This document shows positions 43,828 to 52,422 of a stretch of 64,000 nt of DNA, one piece after another. Numbering within the stretch: position 1 is the first letter of the stretch; the number at the start of each line of letters is the position of its first letter. The notes under the pieces are model-generated. The model was not told the DNA's origin. It saw only the letters and a program-made list of their open reading frames with translations, and made no database searches. A program made the translations under genes and the position numbers. The DNA comes from Dyadobacter sp. CY345 (GTDB lineage Bacteria > Bacteroidota > Bacteroidia > Cytophagales > Spirosomataceae), in assembly GCF_021502725.1 (NCBI RefSeq), contig NZ_JAKFFS010000006.1:310001-374000 (forward strand), read 5' to 3'.

Positions 43828-44955
43828 ATGCAACCTATCAATAAATATTCGAAATTGAACAGTCTGGTTTTGGCTGCCCTTATGGCGACGGCAATCGGAT
43901 GCAATTCGAATGCTGAAAAAAAAGAGCAGAAGGAAGAGGCAACTGCTGAAAAAAAAGTCTCGGTTACAGAAACTTTTCCATTGAAAAAAGAGGACCTCTC
44001 CACCGCTTTTCATACGCCAGGAGAATTGATTTCATACCAACAGGTTGACCTTTATGCCCGGGAGACCAGTTTTGTAAAAAAACTCTATGCCGATGTTGGA
44101 ACGGAAGTGAAGGCCGGACAACTCCTGGTATCAATGGAGGCCCCGGAACTCAATTCGCGTTTAGCAGGAGCTGAATCGCGGGCAAAAGCGCAGGAGGCTG
44201 CATATATTGCGAGCAAAGCAAATTATAATCGTTTGCTGGAAACGAGTAAAACTCCGGGAACAATCTCGCAAAATGACCTTGACCAGGCTTTGGCACGGAT
44301 GGATGCAGATTATGCGCAGCTTCAATCTGCAAAAGCGAGCCAGAAAGAAGTGGGCGCTTCTAAAAATTATCTTGAAATCCGTGCACCTTTTGCAGGTATT
44401 ATCACGGCCAGAAATGTCAATCTCGGCGCTTATGTAGGTCCTTCCGGAAAAGGTTCTGAATTTCCGCTTTTCACGTTGCAGGATCAGAAAAAAATGCGTC
44501 TTGTTGTTTCAATCCCGGAAGCTTATGTGGGGTACGTCAACAATCAGACGGAAATCAAATTTTCTGTAAAAGCATATCCAAATGAGCAGTTCACCGCAAA
44601 AGTGAAACGTATGGCTGGCGCGCTTGATACCAGACTTCGTTCAGAACGAATTGAAATGGACGTAATCAACAATGACAAAAAATTACTTCCCGGCATGATT
44701 GCCGAGGTATCAATTCCTCTCTCTTCTCAGGCTGCCTCTTTTGTTGTTCCAAAAACTGCGCTGGTAACTTCGATGGAAAGAGTTTTTGTTGTCAAAGTAA
44801 TTGATAATAAGGCGGTTTGGATTGATGTACAAAAAGGAAGAGAAGCAGACGGGAATGTCGAAATATTCAGCGACAGCCTGAAAGTGGATGACAAGCTCGT
44901 AAAATCCGCCAGTGAAGAAGTCAGAAATGGGTCTTCGTTGAATACGAAGGTTTAA
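43828..44955 (+). CDS. RND efflux periplasmic adaptor (MFP) lipoprotein
   Basis: 375 residues. A signal ends in a lipobox-like 'MATAIGC' (about residue 26), so it is anchored to the inner membrane by lipid. The adaptor core is visible: 'DVGTEVKAGQLLVSMEAPEL' (lipoyl domain), an alpha hairpin, 'YLEIRAPFAGIITARNVNL', a beta-barrel part and 'GMIAEVSIPL'. It bridges the RND pump and TolC. Gene order is outer-membrane channel, pump, adaptor, which is unusual, as the adaptor commonly comes first. It ends in a hairpin terminator shared with the convergent DUF1543 gene. Confidence 0.93.
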   Translation: MQPINKYSKLNSLVLAALMATAIGCNSNAEKKEQKEEATAEKKVSVTETFPLKKEDLSTAFHTPGELISYQQVDLYARETSFVKKLYADVGTEVKAGQLLVSMEAPELNSRLAGAESRAKAQEAAYIASKANYNRLLETSKTPGTISQNDLDQALARMDADYAQLQSAKASQKEVGASKNYLEIRAPFAGIITARNVNLGAYVGPSGKGSEFPLFTLQDQKKMRLVVSIPEAYVGYVNNQTEIKFSVKAYPNEQFTAKVKRMAGALDTRLRSERIEMDVINNDKKLLPGMIAEVSIPLSSQAASFVVPKTALVTSMERVFVVKVIDNKAVWIDVQKGREADGNVEIFSDSLKVDDKLVKSASEEVRNGSSLNTKV

Positions 44956-44975
44956 TAAAATGTGAAAGAAAATAG

Positions 44976-45013
44976 AATCCTTGAATAATCTGCCTCGGCG
45001 ATATTCAAGGATT
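44976..45013. terminator. Bidirectional intrinsic terminator
   Basis: AATCCTTGAAT (44976-44986) pairs with ATTCAAGGATT (45003-45013), followed by T-rich sequence on the plus strand. It lies between the adaptor gene (+) and the DUF1543 gene (-). Confidence 0.7.
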
Positions 45014-45021
45014 TTCATTTT

Positions 45022-45603
45022 TCAAAATTCATCCTTTACTTTTTTTAAAGGGAAATATCCGAGAAACAGCTCATCTTCTTCCATCTCTTTTTTAACTATC
45101 CTTATCGAATATCTCTCTTTAAAAACCATCGGCAAGATATCGCTTACCTGAAAAATATCATCCACATCGATCCCATATTTATCATCGATATGGGAAGGCG
45201 CACCTTTAAAGCCTGTATGTTTGTAAAATGCGGTTTGTTTTGCCAGTCGGATGGCCTCACTTTGCGTTTTCGCTACGGTCAGCATTTTATAATGAAATTC
45301 ATCAAACTCCCCTGCCTTATATCCACCCAGGTTTATAAAAAATAACTTATCTACCCCAACTTCCATTGCCTCACTCCTTTCAGTGATTTCTATTGCATAA
45401 CCATCCACAGAATTTACTTCGCGGAAGGCGTCAACATGAATTTTCTTTTTTGCCTCCGGCCAGCTTGCATTGATTTCCGGCACCAACTCCTTTAAAGAAT
45501 TCCCTATACCAAAAAATATATCGTGCTGCTCAGTGAACCTGCCGGGAGGACGGCAACCTAAAAGTACCATGAATAACTTTTTTAAATCCCCAGTCTCTGG
45601 CAT
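45022..45603 (-). CDS. DUF1543-domain protein
   Basis: 193 residues. The N terminus 'KKLFMVLLGCRPPGRFTEQH' with 'DIFFGIGNSLKELVPEI' is the DUF1543 signature. The second half repeats the pattern more loosely ('KLFFINLGGYKAGEFDEFHY', then 'LTVAKTQSEAIRLAKQT'), so the protein looks like two related domains. It is cytoplasmic, with no signal. No function is known for the family. It appears monocistronic. Confidence 0.82.
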   Translation of the reverse strand: MPETGDLKKLFMVLLGCRPPGRFTEQHDIFFGIGNSLKELVPEINASWPEAKKKIHVDAFREVNSVDGYAIEITERSEAMEVGVDKLFFINLGGYKAGEFDEFHYKMLTVAKTQSEAIRLAKQTAFYKHTGFKGAPSHIDDKYGIDVDDIFQVSDILPMVFKERYSIRIVKKEMEEDELFLGYFPLKKVKDEF

Positions 45604-45688
45604 GTTTTTATACGATGGTTTAATAATATCGAAAAGTTATATAATAGTGACATAACACAATTATCCTTGTCATGAATTAATGTTTAGT

Positions 45689-45696
45689 TAGTTTTG
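45689..45696 (+). promoter_or_regulatory. Possible -7 element for the T9SS esterase-like gene
   Basis: TAGTTTTG matches TAnnTTTG. No strong -33 box is seen. It would give a leader of about 140 bases before the GTG at 45843. Confidence 0.3.
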
Positions 45697-45842
45697 TAGT
45701 CACCTGGAAACATTCAACCAGCTATCTAAATATCAGTCAATTGGTGGATTTAATCTAACAACTGATTGCCGATATTATCGCAAAATAATCTGTGATATTA
45801 TATACTTCTGGAAAAAATTTATCTTTCAATAAAAAACATTTT

Positions 45843-47870
45843 GTGAAAATAAAACTTTACAACCCATTCCTGGTAAGAATTTGTATTTCCCTCTCACTTA
45901 TTCTGTCAGCCAACGACCAACTAATCGCCCAGCGTTTTAATTCTGTCCTTTTCAGCAAACTTCCACAAAACTACCAATTGTACCCAAGAGATTCCCAAAG
46001 CGAGGGAACCGTTCCGATTTCAGGAATTGTAGAAGCTACGGGTTACAGTTACGTCTCGGTTCAGGTCTTCCGTAATGATATGCTTATCAAAAATCTGAAA
46101 GCAACCCTCAAATATGATAACAAAGGAGTTGGTTCTTTTTCAACTGAGACAAAAATAAAAGCAGAACTGGCTCAATATAGTTTCAAGGTTTTTGCTTGTA
46201 AAACCACTGACTCAACATTAATAGTTACGAGAGAAAATGTAGTAAGCGGCGATGTTTTTGTCATTGACGGGCAATCCAATTCTACCGGATTTTTTACCGA
46301 GGAAGCGACAGATCCCTATTGTCGCACTTTTGGAAAAATTACCGATATACTCAACACGACGCCATATAATCCAGTCGACACGCTCTGGGCGCTTTCTAAT
46401 CAGGACAAATATTTTACCGGAGTTGGCACAATGGGCTTTGAAATACAAAAACAGCTATCACAGAAATACGGTATACCAAATTGTTTGATCAACGGAGGTT
46501 TCCACTGGTCTTCTTCTGTCAACCATGCACAGCGCACAGAAAACAACCCTGCTGATTTGAACACAGGATATGGACGAATGTTATACCGAATCCAGAAAGC
46601 AGGTTTGCAAGATGCAGTGAAAAGTTTTATTTACAGACAAGGAGAATCGGAGGCTTACCACGAAGGCTCGGATTGGGCGGGAAATTTTAGCAAAATGCGC
46701 AGCAATCTGAAACTTGATTATCCTAAACTTGAAAAAATTTACGTTTTTCAAATTGACATTATTTATTTCCCATCCACGACCGGAGCCGAACTGCGGGAGT
46801 ACCAAAGAAAATTGCCTGAAATTTATCCCGATGTTCGATCGTTGGCGACCGTTGGAACTAAACAATTCGACGGGTTACATTATGGCTCCGAGGGTTACCG
46901 ACAAAACGGGATGGAAGTTTCCAGACTTATTGCGAAAGATTTTTATCAATTGAAGGATACGGTCAATATAAATTCTCCCTCTTTAAAAAAAGTGTTCTAT
47001 GCTTCGCAAGAGAAAAAACAATTAATTCTGGTATTTGACGAGGGGCAACAAATGGTGTATCCTGAACCATATAAAGTAAATAATCAGGTTACTTTACAAA
47101 TGAAAGATTTCATTTATTTAAACGGTTTCTCTGCCGGGATTACGACCGCTCAGGCAGATGGCAACAGAATAATACTCAATTTCGACAACCCTCAAAATGC
47201 CCAAATAATTGATTACCTTCCTCCTTTCACACTGGAATCGAATTATTTTTATCCCTACAATGGTCCCTATCTAACCAATAGATTAGGAATGAGGGCGTTC
47301 ACTGTATATCAGTTCCCGATTGCTAATAGCCTGAATTCCGTTAATTTAGCATCTTCGGTCAATCCGTTTGGCAATGCTGTTTTAAGCTGGTCGGAGGTTG
47401 CCGGAGCTACAAATTATGTGCTCGAACGGAAACGTGCCTTTGAGGAAAACTATGTTAGTATTGTTAATCTTTCGTCGGCGGCGAGAAGTTATGAAGATAA
47501 GACCAATGGTTGGTCTGGAAAAATTTCATACCGTTTAAAAGCGGCCAACGATATTTCTGAGTCTTCGACTTATGGTTATTCGGAAGTCGAAATTCCTATC
47601 GTTCTCGGAACAGAAAAGGAAGACAAGAATTCCTTTGAAATTTTCCCAAATCCAGCTACAAATAATGAAAGAGTCTCTGTTCGTTTTACAAGTCCTAAAA
47701 AAGGTGTGATTTTGCTTATCAATGCCTTCGGGCAAGTTTTGCGAAAACATGCCGTAAATCATCAAACGATAGTTACTCTTGATATTCACGATCTCCCCAG
47801 CGGCAACTACCTGATCCGGTTACAGACAGAAAATAAATTGATTACTAAAATGATTTCCATTGTCGATTAA
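45843..47870 (+). CDS. Secreted SGNH/sialate-O-acetylesterase-like protein with T9SS sorting domain
   Basis: About 675 residues from the GTG at 45843, which gives a signal peptide ('LVRICISLSLILSANDQLIA' then Q); a GTG at 45792 would add 17 residues. The catalytic body has SGNH blocks: 'VFVIDGQSNSTG' (Ser of the GQSN motif), 'FIYRQGESEAYHEG' (block with Gly/Glu) and 'FDGLHYGSEGY' (Asp-His pair), as in sialate O-acetylesterases and carbohydrate esterases. A fibronectin-III-like module and a type A T9SS domain ('FEIFPNPATNNE' to the end) follow. It should deacetylate a glycan outside the cell. Confidence 0.82.
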   Translation: MKIKLYNPFLVRICISLSLILSANDQLIAQRFNSVLFSKLPQNYQLYPRDSQSEGTVPISGIVEATGYSYVSVQVFRNDMLIKNLKATLKYDNKGVGSFSTETKIKAELAQYSFKVFACKTTDSTLIVTRENVVSGDVFVIDGQSNSTGFFTEEATDPYCRTFGKITDILNTTPYNPVDTLWALSNQDKYFTGVGTMGFEIQKQLSQKYGIPNCLINGGFHWSSSVNHAQRTENNPADLNTGYGRMLYRIQKAGLQDAVKSFIYRQGESEAYHEGSDWAGNFSKMRSNLKLDYPKLEKIYVFQIDIIYFPSTTGAELREYQRKLPEIYPDVRSLATVGTKQFDGLHYGSEGYRQNGMEVSRLIAKDFYQLKDTVNINSPSLKKVFYASQEKKQLILVFDEGQQMVYPEPYKVNNQVTLQMKDFIYLNGFSAGITTAQADGNRIILNFDNPQNAQIIDYLPPFTLESNYFYPYNGPYLTNRLGMRAFTVYQFPIANSLNSVNLASSVNPFGNAVLSWSEVAGATNYVLERKRAFEENYVSIVNLSSAARSYEDKTNGWSGKISYRLKAANDISESSTYGYSEVEIPIVLGTEKEDKNSFEIFPNPATNNERVSVRFTSPKKGVILLINAFGQVLRKHAVNHQTIVTLDIHDLPSGNYLIRLQTENKLITKMISIVD

Positions 47871-47912
47871 AAAATCATAATTCGAAGTTGGTAAGCTGAG
47901 ATTCACTGTTTT

Positions 47913-47920
47913 TACTTTTG
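47913..47920 (+). promoter_or_regulatory. Likely -7 element of the riboswitch-CLC transcript
   Basis: TACTTTTG matches TAnnTTTG; the -33 region (GTTG near 47887) is weak. Transcription would start near 47927, placing the riboswitch (47971-48024) entirely in the leader. Confidence 0.5.
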
Positions 47921-47970
47921 TCGACAAAAGGTTAATATGAAAAAAAATTTCTGAATATATTTGCTGCATC

Positions 47971-48024
47971 AAGGAAATGGTGTTTTCCTATTTAAAACCG
48001 CCTTAAAAAGCTGATGACGCCTGG
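47971..48024 (+). promoter_or_regulatory. Fluoride riboswitch (crcB motif)
   Basis: The leader has the parts of the fluoride aptamer. P1 is AGGAA (47972-47976) with TTCCT (47985-47989) around the loop ATGGTGTT. The conserved CTGATG is at 48011-48016. The pseudoknot pairs GGTGT (47979-47983) with ACGCC (48017-48021), including one G-U. P2 (48000-48004 with 48008-48011) is short with a bulged C. It lies 38 bases upstream of a CLC gene whose protein has CLC-F-like changes, so fluoride-responsive control of a fluoride exporter is the natural reading. Confidence 0.8.
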
Positions 48025-48061
48025 TCAATTTTAATGTAGAACATTATTTGCCAGAATTATC

Positions 48062-49366
48062 ATGTCTGAAACAAAATTCAAAATGCCTTCTAACGCCAAA
48101 AGTTACTTTTTGTCTTTCAATCAAAAGTTTCCATCAACGAAGTACATTTTCAAATGGCTGTTTCTTAGCTCCGTTCTCGCCATTTGTGTTGGATCCGTTT
48201 CTGCTTTTTTTCTTGTATCGTTGGAATGGGCAACAAAATTAAGAGAAGCCAATATCTGGTTAATCGCGCTGCTGCCGCTTGCGGGTTTTCTGATCGGGTT
48301 ATTATATTATTACTTTGGAAAAAGTGTTGAAGCCGGAAACAATCTCCTTATAGATACGATTCACGATCCAAAAGATTTCATTCCATTAAAAATGGCACCA
48401 TTCGTTTTAATTGGTACCATTGCGACGCACATTTTTGGAGGATCAGCCGGCCGCGAGGGAACGGCACTGCAAATGGCGGGATCCATCGGAGAGCAGTTTT
48501 CAAGATTGTTTAAACTCAGCAAAGAAGATAGAAGAATACTGCTTATTTCAGCGGTGAGCGCAGGATTCGGTTCCGTTTTTGGAACTCCACTGGCCGGTGC
48601 GATTTTCGGGCTGGAAGTATTTTTGATCGGAAGATTAAGATATGACGCAATTTTTCCAGCATTTATGTCGGCAATTCTGGCCAGTCTGGTCACCGATTCC
48701 TGGCAGGTTTCCCATACGCATTATCATATTTCATTCATCCCAAAAACTTCTGTTCTAACGATTTTATATAGCATTGGCGCAGCGATATTATTCGGCATTA
48801 CAGCAGCCTTTTTCAGCAAAAGTATTCACGCTGTATCCCGAATTTTCAAGTCAAAAATCGACTTCCCTCCATTGCGGCCCGTTGTCGGTGGCATTATTGT
48901 GGCACTTGGTGTCTGGGTTTTAGGCACTACTAAATATGTTGGGCTTGGGATACCAACCATACTGCTTTCATTTGAACAGAATCTCCCACCCTATGATTTT
49001 CTTCTGAAAATTATTTTTACAATCATCACGCTCGCCGCTGGTTTTAAAGGCGGAGAAGTTACCCCGCTTTTTTTTATAGGTGCAACTTTGGGTAACGCGC
49101 TTTCCTATTTTATTCCACTTCCGGTCGGACTGCTTGCCGGTATGGGCTTTGTAGCTGTATTCGCCGGGGCTACCAACACTCCGCTTGCCTGCACACTCAT
49201 GGCGATCGAATTATTTGGCAGTGAGTGCGGAATTTATGTGGCTATTGCCTGCGTAGTTTCTTACCTGTTTTCAGGAAGCAGCAGCATTTACAGTGCACAG
49301 ATGATCGGCGAACCAAAAAATTCAGTTTTTCTGGAACAGTCCGGTAAAAGAATGCGTGAACTTTAA
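48062..49366 (+). CDS. CLC-family antiporter, probably fluoride-type (CLC-F)
   Basis: 434 residues with about 10-12 membrane helices. The gating Glu lies in 'GGSAGREGTALQMAGS' (Glu132). The usual GKEGP is GREGT here, as in CLC-F proteins. The chloride-coordinating Ser motif GSGIP is replaced by 'AGNNLLID' (residues 91-98). 'GGEVTPLFFIGATLGNALS' and the Tyr in 'SSSIYSAQ' are normal CLC landmarks. Together with the fluoride riboswitch upstream, a fluoride/proton antiporter that clears toxic fluoride is the best call; by sequence alone it would be labelled a chloride channel. The stop overlaps the convergent GNAT gene by 4 bases. Confidence 0.88.
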   Translation: MSETKFKMPSNAKSYFLSFNQKFPSTKYIFKWLFLSSVLAICVGSVSAFFLVSLEWATKLREANIWLIALLPLAGFLIGLLYYYFGKSVEAGNNLLIDTIHDPKDFIPLKMAPFVLIGTIATHIFGGSAGREGTALQMAGSIGEQFSRLFKLSKEDRRILLISAVSAGFGSVFGTPLAGAIFGLEVFLIGRLRYDAIFPAFMSAILASLVTDSWQVSHTHYHISFIPKTSVLTILYSIGAAILFGITAAFFSKSIHAVSRIFKSKIDFPPLRPVVGGIIVALGVWVLGTTKYVGLGIPTILLSFEQNLPPYDFLLKIIFTIITLAAGFKGGEVTPLFFIGATLGNALSYFIPLPVGLLAGMGFVAVFAGATNTPLACTLMAIELFGSECGIYVAIACVVSYLFSGSSSIYSAQMIGEPKNSVFLEQSGKRMREL

Positions 49367-49707
49367 TGATGCGCGACCAGCTTTTTCCACTCCGGATGCC
49401 TTTCCAGAAAACTGAGCACATAAGAGCAGCGCGGAACAATCTGTCTGTTTTCAGATTCCAGCAATTCGAAGGTTTTTGTCACCATCGCTGACGCGACACC
49501 TCTTCCTTCCAGCTCCGGCGCAACTTCCGTATGAATCAGATAAACCAGATCGTATTTTATCACATAGTCGATAAATGATCGGTATCCGTCAACTATGAAT
49601 TCAAAATTGTGCTGTTCCTTATTATCTACAAGAGGAATATCTTCGTATTTCACGTTTCTATAATTTAATGTTGACGCCAATTTAAAGTTAACCAACTCTA
49701 AAACCAA
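49363..49707 (-). CDS. Small GNAT-fold N-acetyltransferase (COG2388 type)
   Basis: 114 residues. The acetyl-CoA loop lies in 'HTEVAPELEGRGVASAMV' (RGxG/A), preceded by 'FEFIVDGYRSFIDYVI' and followed by 'ENRQIVPRCSYVLSFLERHP', the characteristic C-terminal Cys-x-Tyr/Phe-V motif of this mini-GNAT group. The substrate is unknown. It is convergent with the CLC gene, sharing four bases at the stops. Confidence 0.88.
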   Translation of the reverse strand: MVLELVNFKLASTLNYRNVKYEDIPLVDNKEQHNFEFIVDGYRSFIDYVIKYDLVYLIHTEVAPELEGRGVASAMVTKTFELLESENRQIVPRCSYVLSFLERHPEWKKLVAHH

Positions 49708-49958
49708 TCAATTCTTCTACACATTTTTCTGATTTCAGCACATCAGGCCACGTGATATTTCCCGGTATACAATTACTTACAATGCCGAAACGACTTATTG
49801 AGGGCTTTTTTCTACAACTATTAGGGATAAAATGGTAACAAAGTGTCGTTTCTGGCTAAATACGGGGAATTAAACCGTTTTAAACAATCAAAAACGCTTT
49901 GGCACTTAATTTTAGTAATACTATCAAACATTAACAATCAAACTAACTTACTACCACC

Positions 49959-50123
49959 ATGGGAAATCTACTTTATACAATAGCCGTTATTCTGGTTATT
50001 TTGTGGCTTATTGGCTATTTCGGCTTTGCTAGCTTTGGAATGGGAAACATCATTCACGTATTGCTGGTAATCGCTGTTGTTGCCGTTATACTGAGAGTGA
50101 TCCGTGGAGACAGAGTCGTCTAA
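49959..50123 (+). CDS. Lmo0937-family small membrane protein
   Basis: 54 residues: 'MGNLLYTIAVILVILWLIGY' then 'FGFASFGMGNIIHVLLVIAV' and a 'LRVIRGDRVV' tail. Two membrane helices joined by a Gly turn are the hallmark of the Lmo0937 family, widespread small membrane proteins of unknown role, often near stress genes. The start, preceded by CTACCACC, is the only ATG. A strong terminator follows. The stress-protein-like gene at 50279 is next. Confidence 0.9.
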   Translation: MGNLLYTIAVILVILWLIGYFGFASFGMGNIIHVLLVIAVVAVILRVIRGDRVV

Positions 50124-50149
50124 CAAAATACTTCATCAATAAATATTGG

Positions 50150-50180
50150 CTCAGAACTTTCAATAGTTCTGAGTTTTTTT
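50150..50180 (+). terminator. Intrinsic terminator of the Lmo0937-family gene
   Basis: CTCAGAACT (50150-50158) pairs perfectly with AGTTCTGAG (50165-50173), followed by seven T residues. Confidence 0.9.
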
Positions 50181-50278
50181 GTGCCCACATTTTTAATATT
50201 TGCCGGTTCATTTCCAGGCATAATTGTTAGTACAAGAAACAAAAGCTGAACCATTTAAGATTTAACAATTAAATAACA

Positions 50279-50815
50279 ATGGACAATCCTGACGAAATAA
50301 TTATCCCAGATACTGTTACCGCTGTCTTTACTACGAAAGACAGTTCGGAACGGGCATACAACGAATTAATTTCTCGCGGTTACAAATCAGATGACATAAC
50401 AGTTTTGATATCGGATGAAACGTGGAAGCTGCATTTCTCTGACCAGGATCATTCCGATCTAACTACGAAAACTTTGGAAAATGCCGGATTGGGGTCCGCA
50501 ATTGGCGGAACTGTGGGCGCTGTGGCCGGAGCGATAGCGGCAATCGGTACTGCAGTGATTATTCCCGGCTTAGGAATAGCTGTGGCGGGACCAATCCTGG
50601 CATCTCTCTCAGGTGCGGGCGCGGGAGGACTTACGGGCGGAATCATTGGCGCGTTGGTTGGGTCCGGTGTCTCCAAAGATCACGCAGAACACTATGATAA
50701 AAGCTTGAAAGAGGGCGGAATCATTATTGGTTTTAAACCAAAAACTGTTGGAGACAGGATTGACATTATCACGGCGTGGAATAGCTACGGTGGCCGTCAG
50801 ATCCATGAAGATTAA
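50279..50815 (+). CDS. General stress protein-like (YflT-type) with glycine-zipper membrane region
   Basis: 178 residues. The N-terminal part ('VTAVFTTKDSSERAYNELIS', then 'RGYKSDDITVLISDE') resembles the heat-induced stress protein YflT domain. A long Gly/Ala-rich hydrophobic stretch (about residues 70-130; 'GSAIGGTVGAVAGAIAAIGT', 'GAGAGGLTGGIIGALVGSGV') is a glycine-zipper membrane hairpin, and the tail returns to the soluble domain ('KEGGIIIGFKP'). It is likely an envelope stress protein. A weak hairpin with a T tract follows at about 50845-50880. Confidence 0.75.
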   Translation: MDNPDEIIIPDTVTAVFTTKDSSERAYNELISRGYKSDDITVLISDETWKLHFSDQDHSDLTTKTLENAGLGSAIGGTVGAVAGAIAAIGTAVIIPGLGIAVAGPILASLSGAGAGGLTGGIIGALVGSGVSKDHAEHYDKSLKEGGIIIGFKPKTVGDRIDIITAWNSYGGRQIHED

Positions 50816-50887
50816 TTTCAGGAAAATTTTTATTAATATAATAGCGAGTGCAACCCTTTTTGATTCGCACTGGTTTTTTTGGTATAA

Positions 50888-50895
50888 TAATTTTG
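50888..50895 (+). promoter_or_regulatory. Likely -7 element for the 50922 gene
   Basis: TAATTTTG matches TAnnTTTG, with TTCG (50864-50867) 20 bases upstream in place of TTTG. The start would be near 50902, 20 bases before the ATG. Confidence 0.45.
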
Positions 50896-50921
50896 GTCGA
50901 TGAAAACCACAAGTTTCGTAT

Positions 50922-51221
50922 ATGGCAGATTTTATAAAATGTAAGAAGGAGAATGGGTTTCTTATCTTTGATACCATCGAAAAATATCCGGAAAATATTG
51001 CCGATGATATTCTTGATGAATTCGTGAAGCAGGATCTTGAAGCGATTATTTACAAAACCTCGGGAGACCCTCTCTTTCAGGTTACAGGCAGAATTCGTGA
51101 AAGTTATGTTAAATTAATTCATGATGAGGCGGGCGAGGATCCAGTTTCAAACAGAACGAATGTAATTAAAAAAGCACTTGAAAATACAATTCAGGAGCTG
51201 GTTTTGAACAATTTAGATTAG
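50922..51221 (+). CDS. Hypothetical protein, cytoplasmic
   Basis: 99 residues, acidic, without signal or membrane segment. It looks mostly helical at the C terminus ('VIKKALENTIQELVLNNLD') with a short 'GFLIFDTIEKYPENIADDIL' start. I do not recognise a family. It is followed by another small unknown gene 18 bases later, so the two are probably an operon expressed from the promoter near 50888. Confidence 0.6.
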   Translation: MADFIKCKKENGFLIFDTIEKYPENIADDILDEFVKQDLEAIIYKTSGDPLFQVTGRIRESYVKLIHDEAGEDPVSNRTNVIKKALENTIQELVLNNLD

Positions 51222-51239
51222 CGTAAACAGTTTATTTTA

Positions 51240-51524
51240 ATGACACACGAAAAGGTATTTAAACGTAAAGATGGAAGTCTGGTTAAAGTATCGGTCTGGT
51301 TATATGTACATCTTAATAAATCGAATTGGGGATATTCAATTTTCCTGAAAGAAAAAGACGCAGACAAATGGATAGATCCGTTCAGTGATAATGAATACAT
51401 TACCCGCGTCATGAAGCCGCAATTTGTCAACGGACTGAAGCACGACACTTTTGACAATTATGTTTCCAAGAAAGAGATACTTCAGACAAAACTTGAACTT
51501 TGGGAGATCATTAAACCATTTTGA
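51240..51524 (+). CDS. Hypothetical protein, cytoplasmic
   Basis: 94 residues. It begins 'MTHEKVFKRKDGSLVKVSVW' and contains Trp/Tyr-rich beta-like stretches ('SNWGYSIFLKEKDADKWIDP'). No family recognised. It lies 18 bases after the 50922 gene on the same strand and converges with the TesA-like esterase gene 13 bases away. No clear hairpin terminator separates the two. Confidence 0.6.
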   Translation: MTHEKVFKRKDGSLVKVSVWLYVHLNKSNWGYSIFLKEKDADKWIDPFSDNEYITRVMKPQFVNGLKHDTFDNYVSKKEILQTKLELWEIIKPF

Positions 51525-51537
51525 TTTCCCAAAGTTA

Positions 51538-52221
51538 TTATAAGATGTCTTTTAGCGTATTCCAAACTGTTTCAGCAACAATTTTATGACCTTCTTCGGT
51601 AGGATGTATCCCGTCTGGAAGGTTTAGTTTTGCCTCGCCGCCTACGTTTTCCAAAAGAAATGGAATTAGCGTTAGATTATTCTTCTTCGCAAGTTCAGGA
51701 TAAACATTCCTAAACTCTGTCGTGTAGGTTTTGCCCATACTTGGCGGCATTTGCATTCCAGCTAAAACCAGCTTGGCGTCCGGGTATTTTGTTTTTACCT
51801 TGTCCAGAATCGCCTGTAAATTTTTCTTAGTTTCAGTTACAGGAATACCTCGAAGGCCATCATTTCCACCAAGTTCAAGAATAAAAACATCCACAGGCTG
51901 CTTTAAATTCCAGTCGATCCTGCTGTTACCTCCTGCCGAAGTTTCACCGCTCACACCCGCGTTAACTACTTTATAATTAAGTCCCAACGAGTCGATTCTT
52001 TTTTGTGTCAGTCCTGCAAATCCCTGTGTCGGATCATCGAGCCCGTACGCCGCTGTCAGGCTATTACCGAAGAAAAGAATTGTCTTGGTGGTTTTCTTCT
52101 CAACCACTTTCTCGTTTGCAGTTGAGTCATTTTGAGTTGGTTCAGTTTTTTTGTTGCTGTTGCACGCAGTTATCAGCATTACTAATACAAAAACTCGCGT
52201 GATTGAAAAAATTGAATTCAT
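51538..52221 (-). CDS. Arylesterase / SGNH hydrolase (TesA-like) lipoprotein
   Basis: 227 residues. A lipoprotein signal ends in 'LVMLITAC' (about residue 20). The SGNH blocks are 'FFGNSLTAAYG' (block I Ser, with Asn in place of the usual Asp of GDSL), 'AGVSGETSAGG' (Gly), 'LELGGNDGLRG' (Asn) and 'PDGIHPTEEGH' (Asp-His). This matches the TesA/arylesterase group acting on acyl esters in the periplasm. It is divergent from a YbbA/YbbP-like ABC transporter, the same layout as tesA-ybbAP in Escherichia coli. Confidence 0.92.
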   Translation of the reverse strand: MNSIFSITRVFVLVMLITACNSNKKTEPTQNDSTANEKVVEKKTTKTILFFGNSLTAAYGLDDPTQGFAGLTQKRIDSLGLNYKVVNAGVSGETSAGGNSRIDWNLKQPVDVFILELGGNDGLRGIPVTETKKNLQAILDKVKTKYPDAKLVLAGMQMPPSMGKTYTTEFRNVYPELAKKNNLTLIPFLLENVGGEAKLNLPDGIHPTEEGHKIVAETVWNTLKDIL

Positions 52222-52422
52222 GATTGTTTTAATTAAATCCTTCGTTGATGATTTTTGATAAATACAATTCCAGTGCCTTCATTTTTACAATTGAGCGGCA
52301 TCAACATGTAAAAATATAATATTAATGCTTTATATTACCTGTTAGATCGTTTTCTCAGAATATGTGGGCCGGTCATTTCCTGTCTATCTGGAAAATAAGT
52401 AACGCTACAACGAAATTAATTG

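Noticed and set aside
49899..49915. TTGGCAC with a following TTTTA as a sigma-54 promoter for the Lmo0937 gene
   Set aside because: The -24 part is good, but the -12 GC is missing; the spacing match alone is not enough.
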